NCBI GenBank assembly: GCA_016789705.1
Contig: JAEUQR010000091.1
Location: forward strand, 1-61,063
Length of the DNA: 61,063 nt
Reading direction: 5' to 3'
Source of the DNA: Acidobacteriota bacterium
GTDB taxonomy: Bacteria > Acidobacteriota > Vicinamibacteria > Vicinamibacterales > UBA2999
Positions within the stretch are counted from its first letter, which is position 1, and each line of letters begins with the position of its first letter. The position numbers were made by a program, and so were the translations under genes. The notes beneath the pieces are model-generated. The model saw only the letters and a list, made by a program, of their open reading frames with translations. It was not told where the DNA came from and did no database searches. This document shows, one piece after another, positions 1 to 6,977 of the stretch.

Positions 1-690
1 GAGCGGAAGCAGAAGCTGGCCATCGCGCTCGACGAGTTCCAGGCGCTCACGGCGTTCGACGGCGACACCGCGGAGCAGGCGCTCAGGGCGGCCGTGCAGG
101 ACCAGCGCGCCGTGGGCTACGTGTTCGCCGGGTCGGAGCCCTCGCTCATGGAGCGGATGATCAGCCCGAAGCGTCCGTTCTACAAGGCCGGGCCGGTCGT
201 GCGCCTGCAGAAGATCGATCCGGACGTCTTCGGCGACTGGCTCGAGGCGCGCTTCAAGGCCAGCGGCATCAAGGCGGAAGCCGGCCTCGGCGCGGCGATC
301 GTCGACCTGGCCGGCAACGTGCCGTACGACGTGCAGCGCCTGGCGCACGAAGCGTGGGACGACCTGCACGACGCCGGTCGCCGCACGGCGACGCTCGACG
401 ACCTGCACGTGACCCTGACGCGCCTGCTCGGCGAGCAGCACACGGTGTTCGAGGAATCGTGGCAGCGTCTGACGCTGGCGCAGCGGGCGGCGCTGCGCGC
501 GATCGTGCTCGAAGACGGCCGCGAGATGCTCTCGGCCGACGTGCGCACGCGGCATCGCCTGTCGGGCGCCTCGAGCGTGCAGGCGGCGCTCACCGCGCTC
601 GTGAAGCAGGACGTCGTGATGAAGGACGGCGCCAGCTACGTCGTGACCGACTCGCTCTACCGCGAGTGGGTGGCGCGCAAGACGTTCTGA
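1..690 (+). CDS. Archaeal-type ATPase, C-terminal part (5' truncated by window edge)
   Basis: The frame is open from base 1, so the start lies outside the window and the GTG at 94 is only an internal valine codon. The first residues include IALDEFQAL, a Walker B-like motif ending in the acidic pair used for ATP hydrolysis. GSEPSLME, a typical sensor region, and an arginine/lysine-rich stretch follow. The last 80 residues resemble a winged helix. This order fits the PF01637-like ATPases (often with a DUF234-type tail), which are cytoplasmic and of mostly unknown role. Walker A is not in the window, so the family call rests on Walker B and the C-terminal layout. The gene ends ten bases from a convergent gene. 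Confidence 0.6.
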   Translation, partial: ERKQKLAIALDEFQALTAFDGDTAEQALRAAVQDQRAVGYVFAGSEPSLMERMISPKRPFYKAGPVVRLQKIDPDVFGDWLEARFKASGIKAEAGLGAAIVDLAGNVPYDVQRLAHEAWDDLHDAGRRTATLDDLHVTLTRLLGEQHTVFEESWQRLTLAQRAALRAIVLEDGREMLSADVRTRHRLSGASSVQAALTALVKQDVVMKDGASYVVTDSLYREWVARKTF

Positions 691-699
691 GCGCGGGAT

Positions 700-1419
700 C
701 TATTTCAACTCGATCGCAATGACGCGGGGGCTGCCGCTGACGCCCTGCTCGGTCTGCACCGTGCCGCGGTTGATGTAGCGCGCCTGCTTCGGCGCGAGCG
801 TGCGCGTCTCGGCCTTGCCGTCGGGGCCGGTGACCTTCACCGTGCCGCCCGTGACCACGACTTCCACGACGTCGTTCCGGTAGACACGCTTCACGGCGGG
901 CCCGTTCGGCGTCCACGTGTAATCCCACATGCGGACGCGCGGGTTCTCGAGCACGTTCGTCGCGCCCTCGCGAGGATACGCCGACGGCTCCGGGTCGTCG
1001 ATGTACATCATGTCGGTGGCCGCTTCCTTGAGGTCCACCATGATGGCGAGGCGTTCGGGCGCGCCGGGCGTCACGGCCTCTTCGCGGTGCGTGATGCCCT
1101 TCGGCTGGAAGTAGGGCCGCGGCACGGGGAACTCCGCGCCCTTGTTTTCCTTGCCGTCGAGGTCGGTCACCGTGATCGGGCCGTACCGCAGGTACACGCC
1201 CGCCATGTCGTACAGGTGGCGGTGCACTGGCTGCTTGTCGCCGTGGCGCCAGTTGACCTCCCACACCGTGACGCGCACGTTGTCGAGGATTTGCCTGACA
1301 CCCGCGCGTGGAAACGCGTGCGGATACTGGCCGCCGGCCTGCGCCGCCAGCCGCTCAGTCGCGGGCGTCCACGCAATCAGCAGCCCGCACGCCGCCACGA
1401 ATGTCGCGATGCTCCGCAT
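700..1419 (-). CDS. Secreted bicupin-like protein with one degenerate half
   Basis: The 239-residue protein starts with a signal peptide (hydrophobic residues 3-17, likely cleavage after LAAQ at 27). Two cupin-like halves follow, about 35-138 and 140-239, and both open with the same pattern (AFPRAGVRQILDN versus AYPREGATNVLEN). The first half keeps a cupin metal motif, His66-x-His68. The second has VKRVYRND at the matching place and no histidines, so it probably binds no metal. Cupins of this type bind metals or small ligands in the periplasm; no substrate can be named. The gene lies seven bases downstream of the methyltransferase gene and is probably co-transcribed with it. Confidence 0.6.
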   Translation of the reverse strand: MRSIATFVAACGLLIAWTPATERLAAQAGGQYPHAFPRAGVRQILDNVRVTVWEVNWRHGDKQPVHRHLYDMAGVYLRYGPITVTDLDGKENKGAEFPVPRPYFQPKGITHREEAVTPGAPERLAIMVDLKEAATDMMYIDDPEPSAYPREGATNVLENPRVRMWDYTWTPNGPAVKRVYRNDVVEVVVTGGTVKVTGPDGKAETRTLAPKQARYINRGTVQTEQGVSGSPRVIAIELK

Positions 1420-1425
1420 GGCGGA

Positions 1426-2235
1426 CTACTTCTTCGTGGCGGAGAACGCGCCGCCGGGGCCCGTGCCCTTCATCGACGTGCCGTCGACGCGGCCCGTGTA
1501 GCGCTGGCCGCTCACCGTGAAGGCGATCTCGGCGCCGTTCATCTTGGCCTCGCTGATGGCCGCGCCGCCGAGCGTGCCCTCGAGCATCTGGAACTTCTGC
1601 GTGAGGGTGAGCGTGTTCGAGCCGAGCTGCCAGCTGCCTTCCACCTTCGCTGGCACGATCCACAGGAGCGCCGTGCACCAGCTCACGCAGTCGCCGCTGA
1701 CCGTTTCGGTCTGGTCGGCCTGCCAGTCTTCCATCGTGAAGGTATTGGCGACGATGCGCGTGCCGGGCGCCATCGCCAGGATCTTGTCGCGCAGCTTCAT
1801 GTTGATCGACGGCAGCAGGAAGAGCGTGACCACGTTGGCCTTCGAGAAGTCGGTCTCGAAGAGGTCGGCCTGCACGAAGGTGGCGCGGTCGGGCGACACC
1901 TTGGCAGCGGCAGCGTTCCGGCGCGATAGCTCGACCATGTCGGGGTTGTATTCGATGCCGAACGACCGCGCGCCGCGCTTCGCGGCGGTGATGACGGTGC
2001 GGCCGTCGCCGGAGCCGAGGTCGTAGTGCAGGTCCTGCGGGCCGATCTTCGCCATGTCGAGCATCTTCTCGACGAGCGGCTGCGGCGTGGGCACCCACAC
2101 CACGTCCTTGCCGGCCTGGCCCACGGTGGGTTCGAACGGCTTGGCCTGAGTGGCGGTCTGCGCGAACACGGGCGCGGCGGCAAGGGCGGCGACGACCAGG
2201 GCGGACAGGAGGTGACGGGCGGTGGCAAAGGTCAT
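1426..2235 (-). CDS. Class I SAM-dependent methyltransferase with a signal peptide
   Basis: The chosen ATG at 2235 gives 269 residues beginning with a clear signal peptide (MTFATARHLL, then a hydrophobic run and an APVFAQ cleavage site near 26). A longer reading frame continues upstream, but the region before 2235 has no start that would keep this signal at the N terminus. A Rossmann methyltransferase core follows, with motif I DLGSGDG at 72-78, an acidic residue at the end of strand 2 (GIEYNPD), and a post-II QADLFETD. The last 90 residues form a separate beta-rich tail. A methyltransferase exported to a compartment without SAM is puzzling. It may be a binding protein or may act before export. 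Substrate unknown. Confidence 0.65.
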   Translation of the reverse strand: MTFATARHLLSALVVAALAAAPVFAQTATQAKPFEPTVGQAGKDVVWVPTPQPLVEKMLDMAKIGPQDLHYDLGSGDGRTVITAAKRGARSFGIEYNPDMVELSRRNAAAAKVSPDRATFVQADLFETDFSKANVVTLFLLPSINMKLRDKILAMAPGTRIVANTFTMEDWQADQTETVSGDCVSWCTALLWIVPAKVEGSWQLGSNTLTLTQKFQMLEGTLGGAAISEAKMNGAEIAFTVSGQRYTGRVDGTSMKGTGPGGAFSATKK

Positions 2236-2337
2236 GACCGGGAATGATACGACGGGATCCCTTGATTCCTGCCGCGGTTCCCGACAGGATCGGCGGGTCT
2301 GCCGGCCGGCCCGGCGGCGGACGGAGAGCGAGCATCC

Positions 2338-2580
2338 ATGGCAGCCACGCACGTGAAAGTCGGACGCAACGACCCCTGCGCCTGCGGCAGCGGTAAGAAG
2401 TTCAAGAACTGCTGCGAGGGTAAGAACCCCGCGGGACGCGCGAGCAACGTGCTGCTCATCGTGGTGGCGGCGGCCGTCATCGGCGGCATCGCCGCCGGCG
2501 TGCTCTCGTTCCGCGAGTCGGCCTCGGCGGGACCTGCGCCCGGCAAGGTGTGGTCGCCGGAACACGGCCACTTCCACTAG
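2338..2580 (+). CDS. SEC-C motif miniprotein with one membrane helix
   Basis: An 80-residue protein. Residues 9-28 hold a SEC-C zinc motif ([18 protein letters not shown]), the CxC...CC metal site found at the C terminus of SecA. A hydrophobic segment at about 37-58 is a probable transmembrane helix, and a short tail ends in a histidine-rich HGHFH. SEC-C motifs bind zinc and often mediate contacts with SecB or ribosomes. Attachment to a membrane anchor in so small a protein is unusual. The gene is transcribed away from the methyltransferase gene, with a shared 100-base divergent promoter region. Confidence 0.75.
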   Translation: MAATHVKVGRNDPCACGSGKKFKNCCEGKNPAGRASNVLLIVVAAAVIGGIAAGVLSFRESASAGPAPGKVWSPEHGHFH

Positions 2581-2666
2581 AGAACTGGGACCGGGGAAGA
2601 GGGACCCGGGCCGTCGGAGCCACGGGCTCACACCGCGGTTTCAGGCCCGATGCGGACAGGAACGTC

Positions 2667-4259
2667 ATGACCATGCGACTCGCACGTACGCTCACGCTCG
2701 CGCTGGCGCTCACCTCGGCCGTGGCCGGCGCCCAGACGGTGGACCTCGACTCCGCCACCATCCAGCAGCTCGCGGCGGCGATGGACGCCGGCACGATGAC
2801 GAGCGAGAAGCTCGTGCAGTTGAGCCTGGCCCGCATCGACGCCTACGACGACAGGGGCCCGCTGCTGAACGCCGTGCTGACGCGCAACCCGAAAGCGCTC
2901 GAGCAGGCGCGCGCGCTCGATGCCGAGCGCAAGGCGAAAGGGAAGCGGTCGCTCCTGCACGGTATTCCGGTGGTGCTCAAGGACAACTTCGACACGTTCG
3001 ATCTGCCCACGACGGGCGGCTCGATCCTGCTCGAGGGCTCGGTGCCGCCCGACGATGCCTTCGTCGTGAAGAAGCTGCGTGATGCCGGCGCCATCATCCT
3101 GGCCAAGGTGAACCTGTCAGAGTTCGCCTCGGGTGGCGCGTTCAGCTCGCTCGGCGGACAGACGCGCAATCCGCACGATCCGCTGCGCACGCCGTCGGGC
3201 TCCTCTGGCGGCACCGGCGCGGCGATTGCCGCGGCCTACGCGACGCTCGGCCTCGGCACCGACACGGGCGGCTCCGTGCGCGGGCCATCCACCTCGAATG
3301 GCATCGTGGGCCTGAAGCCCACGCTCGGTCTGCTGAGCCGCGACGGCATCATCCCGCTGGCGCTCAGCTTCGACACCGGCGGGCCGATGGCGCGCAGCGT
3401 GAGCGATATCGCCGTGGCACTCGGCGTGATGACCGGTGTGGATCCGGCCGACGCCGCCACGAAGGCGAGCGACGGGAAGTTCGAAACCGATTACACGAAG
3501 CACCTGAACGCCGGTGCGCTCAAGGGCGCGCGGATCGGCGTGGCCCGCGACTTCCTCGGCCAGGACCAGGAGGTGGACTGGGTGGTCGAGGCCTCGCTCG
3601 CCGCCATGCGCGCGGCCGGCGCCACTCTTGTGGACGTGCGTTTTCCGAAGTGGCTGCTCGATGCAAAAGGCGAGTTCTACACCGCCGTCCGCTATCCGGA
3701 ATTTCCTGTGCAGATCCAGCAGTACCTCGCCACGCTCAAGCCCGGGTTCCCGAAGACGCTGGCCGAGATGAGCGAACGCTCGGACAAGCTCGTGTCGACG
3801 CGTCCGGACGGCGCGGGACCGAACGCGCCGCGCTGGAACCTCTTCAAGCGCGAACTCGCGAGCGGCTCGATGACCGACCCGCGCTACACCTCGGTGCACG
3901 ACTTCGGGCTGCCGCTCGTGCGGGCGATCCTCGACGGCGCGTTCACGGCGAACTCGCTCGACGCCATCGTCTATCCCACCGCGTCGCGGCGGCCGGAAGT
4001 CATCAACGCCCCGCCCGACGTGCCCGGCGGCGGCGCGGCCAGCGGCTCGAACCTGGCGAATCTCTCGGGCTTTCCGGATCTCATCGTGCCGGGCGGCTTC
4101 ACGACCGACCGGCTGCCGGTGGGCATCTCGTTCGTGGGTCGCGCGTTCACGGAAGGGAAGCTGCTGGGCCTCGGCTACGCTTTCGAGCAGGCGACGAAGG
4201 CGCGTCGCCTGCCGGCGCACACGCCGCCGCTGGCGGGTGAGAAGCTGCCGGTGAAGTAG
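2667..4259 (+). CDS. Secreted amidase (amidase signature family)
   Basis: The 530-residue protein hydrolyses amides through the Ser-cisSer-Lys triad. Lys105 lies in VVLKDNFD, the cis-Ser near 180 in PSGSSGG, and the nucleophile Ser203 in TDTGGSVRGP; the spacing of about 75 and 23 residues is typical of the family. The start at 2667 has a GACAGG ribosome site six bases upstream and gives a signal peptide ending at ALTSAVAGAQ, so the enzyme is periplasmic or secreted. An ORF extension to 2550 lacks this logic. Related proteins are annotated as Glu-tRNA amidotransferase A-like, but the signal peptide and the lack of GatB/GatC argue against that role. Substrate unknown. Confidence 0.85.
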   Translation: MTMRLARTLTLALALTSAVAGAQTVDLDSATIQQLAAAMDAGTMTSEKLVQLSLARIDAYDDRGPLLNAVLTRNPKALEQARALDAERKAKGKRSLLHGIPVVLKDNFDTFDLPTTGGSILLEGSVPPDDAFVVKKLRDAGAIILAKVNLSEFASGGAFSSLGGQTRNPHDPLRTPSGSSGGTGAAIAAAYATLGLGTDTGGSVRGPSTSNGIVGLKPTLGLLSRDGIIPLALSFDTGGPMARSVSDIAVALGVMTGVDPADAATKASDGKFETDYTKHLNAGALKGARIGVARDFLGQDQEVDWVVEASLAAMRAAGATLVDVRFPKWLLDAKGEFYTAVRYPEFPVQIQQYLATLKPGFPKTLAEMSERSDKLVSTRPDGAGPNAPRWNLFKRELASGSMTDPRYTSVHDFGLPLVRAILDGAFTANSLDAIVYPTASRRPEVINAPPDVPGGGAASGSNLANLSGFPDLIVPGGFTTDRLPVGISFVGRAFTEGKLLGLGYAFEQATKARRLPAHTPPLAGEKLPVK

Positions 4260-4276
4260 CCGCGGACGCCGCGCCG

Positions 4277-4651
4277 TCAGAGCAGGCGCAACCCGGCGAT
4301 GTCGTCGAAGTCTTTGCGGTTCAGCGTCCAGAGCGTCGCCTGCTGCACCATCGCGCAGGCGGCAATCGCCAGATCCAGATCACGGCTGCGCGGCCGCCGC
4401 AGCGACTGATACAGGCGTGCGGCGAGCGCGGCTTCGTCGACACCGAACGGGCACACCTGCTCCGGCGGCATGAGCCCGTTCTGCACGTCGAGTTCAGCGG
4501 CGCTGCGCGGACCACGCACCCATTCGTAGAGCGCGACGGTGGAGAGGGTGAGGCGATGCCCATCCGCCAGCAGGCCGGCCAGCCGCCCGAATTCCGGGCG
4601 GGAGCCGGCCAACGCCCCGACGAGCGCCGACGTGTCGAGGTGCACGATCAC
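4277..4651 (-). CDS. PIN-domain toxin (VapC-like ribonuclease)
   Basis: The 124-residue protein has a PIN fold. The acidic residues that hold the catalytic magnesium are visible: Asp6 in MIVHLDTSAL, a Glu in ALYEWVRG, an Asp in DLDLAIAACA, and NRKDFDDI near the end. VapC toxins cleave specific RNAs and stop growth until bound by antitoxin. The gene overlaps the upstream ribbon-helix-helix gene by four bases (ATGA), the usual antitoxin-first arrangement. Motifs and context both support a type II toxin-antitoxin pair. Confidence 0.85.
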   Translation of the reverse strand: MIVHLDTSALVGALAGSRPEFGRLAGLLADGHRLTLSTVALYEWVRGPRSAAELDVQNGLMPPEQVCPFGVDEAALAARLYQSLRRPRSRDLDLAIAACAMVQQATLWTLNRKDFDDIAGLRLL

Positions 4652-4929
4652 CGTGGGTTCCGCTTCAGGCTGGAGGCCCGCCGCGACCGGCGAATCTCGG
4701 CGATCTCCCGGTCCACGTCGGCCTGAGTTCCGGTGATGGGCATCTGCCTGAAGCGCTCGAGCACCTCGAGCATCCGGGCCTTCTCCTCCGGCGAGAGCAT
4801 GTCGCTCTTCGCGGCGTAGTCGGCCACGGCCTCACGCACGACCCAGCTCTGCGGCTTCTTGTGTCTGGCGGCGGCGCGCTTGAGCTTCGCGACGGTGTCG
4901 TCGTCGAGCGTGAAGGTCATCTTCACCAT
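4648..4929 (-). CDS. Ribbon-helix-helix antitoxin (VapB/CopG-like)
   Basis: The 93-residue protein has an N-terminal ribbon-helix-helix DNA-binding domain (residues 3-45: MTFTLDDDTVAKLKRAA followed by SWVVREAVADY). The charged, flexible C-terminal half should wrap and inhibit the PIN toxin encoded next. Such antitoxins repress their own operon as dimers. Two direct copies of a ten-base motif lie immediately upstream of the start codon and could be the operator. The tail after residue 80 is very basic (RRSRRASSLKRNPR). Confidence 0.8.
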   Translation of the reverse strand: MVKMTFTLDDDTVAKLKRAAARHKKPQSWVVREAVADYAAKSDMLSPEEKARMLEVLERFRQMPITGTQADVDREIAEIRRSRRASSLKRNPR

Positions 4930-4955
4930 ACCGCCATACTACCAGACCGCCATAC
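4930..4955 (-). promoter_or_regulatory. Candidate operator of the toxin-antitoxin operon
   Basis: ACCGCCATAC occurs twice, at 4930-4939 and 4946-4955, 16 bases apart and directly before the antitoxin start codon at 4929. Ribbon-helix-helix antitoxins usually bind short repeats in such positions. Inferred from position and repetition only. Confidence 0.4.
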
Positions 4956-4985
4956 ATACCCGCCGTGGCTCGGCCGACGTGCGCC

Positions 4986-6977
4986 TCAGCGCATCCGCAG
5001 CGTAATCCCGGCCAGCATGCGCAATTCCTTGTAGTCGTTGCCGGTGGTGCGTTCCACCGATACGAGCAGCGACGTGGAGCGCCACAGCAGGATCGAGCCG
5101 TTGATGCCGGCCCGTTTCGTCTCGGGCCGCGACTCGATGAGAAGGCCGTCGCCACGCGCGAAGCGCACCTGCGACAGGGCGGTCGAGTACTCGGCCGTGG
5201 CGTAGATGCGCGGGCCGAGCTCGCGGCCTACGGACGCGTAGGTCGAGTGATAGCTGCCATCGGGCCGCACAGAGCGATTGTCCGACACGGTGAGATCGAG
5301 CCCGGTGTCGAAGGCGTTGGCGGCAAACCCGCCGAACTGCCAGCGGCCCGTCGGCGCGTCGTCGCGGTTGTTCTTGTCGCGCGAGTACCCGGCATGCACG
5401 CGCACGCGCGGCAGCACCTCCACGGCGGCACGCCCGCCCATCGACTCGTAGCGCAGGCCATCGAGCGACTGCTGCGACACGGGACGCCCGGCCTGGATGT
5501 CGTCGCTCAAGCCGCGCGTGTCCACCGAGCGTCCGCGACTGACGGTGCCGAGGAGTTCGAGGCGCCGCGATACGTTCACGCGAGCGTTGCTGAAGAAGTA
5601 GGTGAGGCCGTCGTGGCCGCGTCCGCCCGCGATCGGCGAGAGGTCGTACTCCGCGGCCTGATAGATCGACACCGCTCCGACCGGCAGGAAGTTCGTTACC
5701 GAGAGCACCGACCGTTCGGTGATCGCGCCGTTGTGGATGTTGACGTAGCCGGCGACATGGCGGCGCCCACGCCCGCCTTCGAGCACACCGTACGCGCCGG
5801 CCTTTCGCACCGAGGGTCCGTAGCCGAGCGTGTAGACGCTGGGTTCCAGCCCACCGAAGACACCGGCACGCCAGCGGCCAAGACCGCTCGTGGGGACCGT
5901 GGCCTGTGTCCGTCCCTCGACGTGTGCGCCCGCCACGGCGCCGAGGCCACCGAGGTCGTCGAGCCACAGATGGCCGACCCTCGCCTTGAGCGCACCACCG
6001 GCGAGGCGTGTGCCCACGAAGCCCGTGTAGATCGACACGCGCGGCGCGCGGCCCTGCACGGTGTAGGCGGCGTGCCGCATGTCGAGGCCGTACTCGACGC
6101 CGTCGGTTTCGCGGTCCGAGAGCTCGTAGCTCACGGCCGTCATCACGTCTCCGTAGTTGTAGCCGGGCCCATCGGTCTGCGAGGTCTTCGCCCCACTCAC
6201 GTAGACCGACACACGCCCGTTTGGCCGGATGGCGCGGGGTGCGCCGAAACCACCCATCGACGCGGTGGGCGCTTGTGCGGGAGGCGGCACGGGGGCTGCC
6301 GTGGCGGCGGTCGTCGCGGGGAGCGCCGCTGACGGCGCGGCTGATGATGCGGCTGGCGCCGCGGCGACGGTGACAACAGGCGGCGCAGACGGCGGGCGCG
6401 GTACCGGCACCGGCTGCGCCCTGACCGGCGTCTCGCCGGCGGTGGCGGCCACCGCGGCTGGCCGCGACGTCGGAGGCGGCTGCGCCGGAGCCGACGACAC
6501 ACGCGCGGCGGCCTGCGGCCCGCCTGACGCTGGAGCCGCCGTGACACCTTCAGCGGGCGCCACCACAATCGTGAGCTCCGCGCCACCGGGCACCATCGCC
6601 GTCGTGACCGCGCCGGCCAGATCGAGCACCAGCCGCGTGACCGGTGGATCGGCGGAGTTGAGCGCCACACGCACCCGCCGCACGATGGCGCGCCCGGTCA
6701 GTGACGCGGGCACGGCACCTGGCGACACGCCCGGCAAATCGACGAACACGCGTGGTGGTCCCTCGGTGGTCGACGTGGCAGTGGCGGCCGGCAACGCGCC
6801 GCTGCCACGCACGGTGATCCGCACGAACGGACCATCGAGCCCCACCGTGACGGCGCTGAGTTGCACCGGCGCCACCGGCTGGCGGGCGCGACCGCCGGCC
6901 GCCCATGCGGGAGGGGCCCATGGGATGCCTGCGGCGCAGAGCGTCCAGGCCAGAAGCAGGTGTTTCGCCACGGTCAT
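4986..6977 (-). CDS. AMIN-domain / outer-membrane beta-barrel protein (candidate porin of the cytochrome conduit)
   Basis: The ATG at 6977 overlaps the stop of the upstream cytochrome gene (ATGA) and follows GGGAGGGG, so the product has 663 residues. Residues 1-27 form a signal peptide. About 35-150 resemble an AMIN domain (VRITVRGSGALP, PRVFVDLPGV, LVLDLAG), a fold found in periplasmic parts of secretion and pilus machines. Residues about 150-240 are a proline/alanine linker. The remaining 420 residues alternate polar and hydrophobic residues with many aromatic and glycine positions, as in beta-barrels, and end in LRMLAGITLRMR. As the last gene of the multihaem operon it may be the outer-membrane pore or anchor for the cytochromes. 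That role is inferred from gene order; the barrel is unlike any porin I recognise. Confidence 0.6.
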   Translation of the reverse strand: MTVAKHLLLAWTLCAAGIPWAPPAWAAGGRARQPVAPVQLSAVTVGLDGPFVRITVRGSGALPAATATSTTEGPPRVFVDLPGVSPGAVPASLTGRAIVRRVRVALNSADPPVTRLVLDLAGAVTTAMVPGGAELTIVVAPAEGVTAAPASGGPQAAARVSSAPAQPPPTSRPAAVAATAGETPVRAQPVPVPRPPSAPPVVTVAAAPAASSAAPSAALPATTAATAAPVPPPAQAPTASMGGFGAPRAIRPNGRVSVYVSGAKTSQTDGPGYNYGDVMTAVSYELSDRETDGVEYGLDMRHAAYTVQGRAPRVSIYTGFVGTRLAGGALKARVGHLWLDDLGGLGAVAGAHVEGRTQATVPTSGLGRWRAGVFGGLEPSVYTLGYGPSVRKAGAYGVLEGGRGRRHVAGYVNIHNGAITERSVLSVTNFLPVGAVSIYQAAEYDLSPIAGGRGHDGLTYFFSNARVNVSRRLELLGTVSRGRSVDTRGLSDDIQAGRPVSQQSLDGLRYESMGGRAAVEVLPRVRVHAGYSRDKNNRDDAPTGRWQFGGFAANAFDTGLDLTVSDNRSVRPDGSYHSTYASVGRELGPRIYATAEYSTALSQVRFARGDGLLIESRPETKRAGINGSILLWRSTSLLVSVERTTGNDYKELRMLAGITLRMR

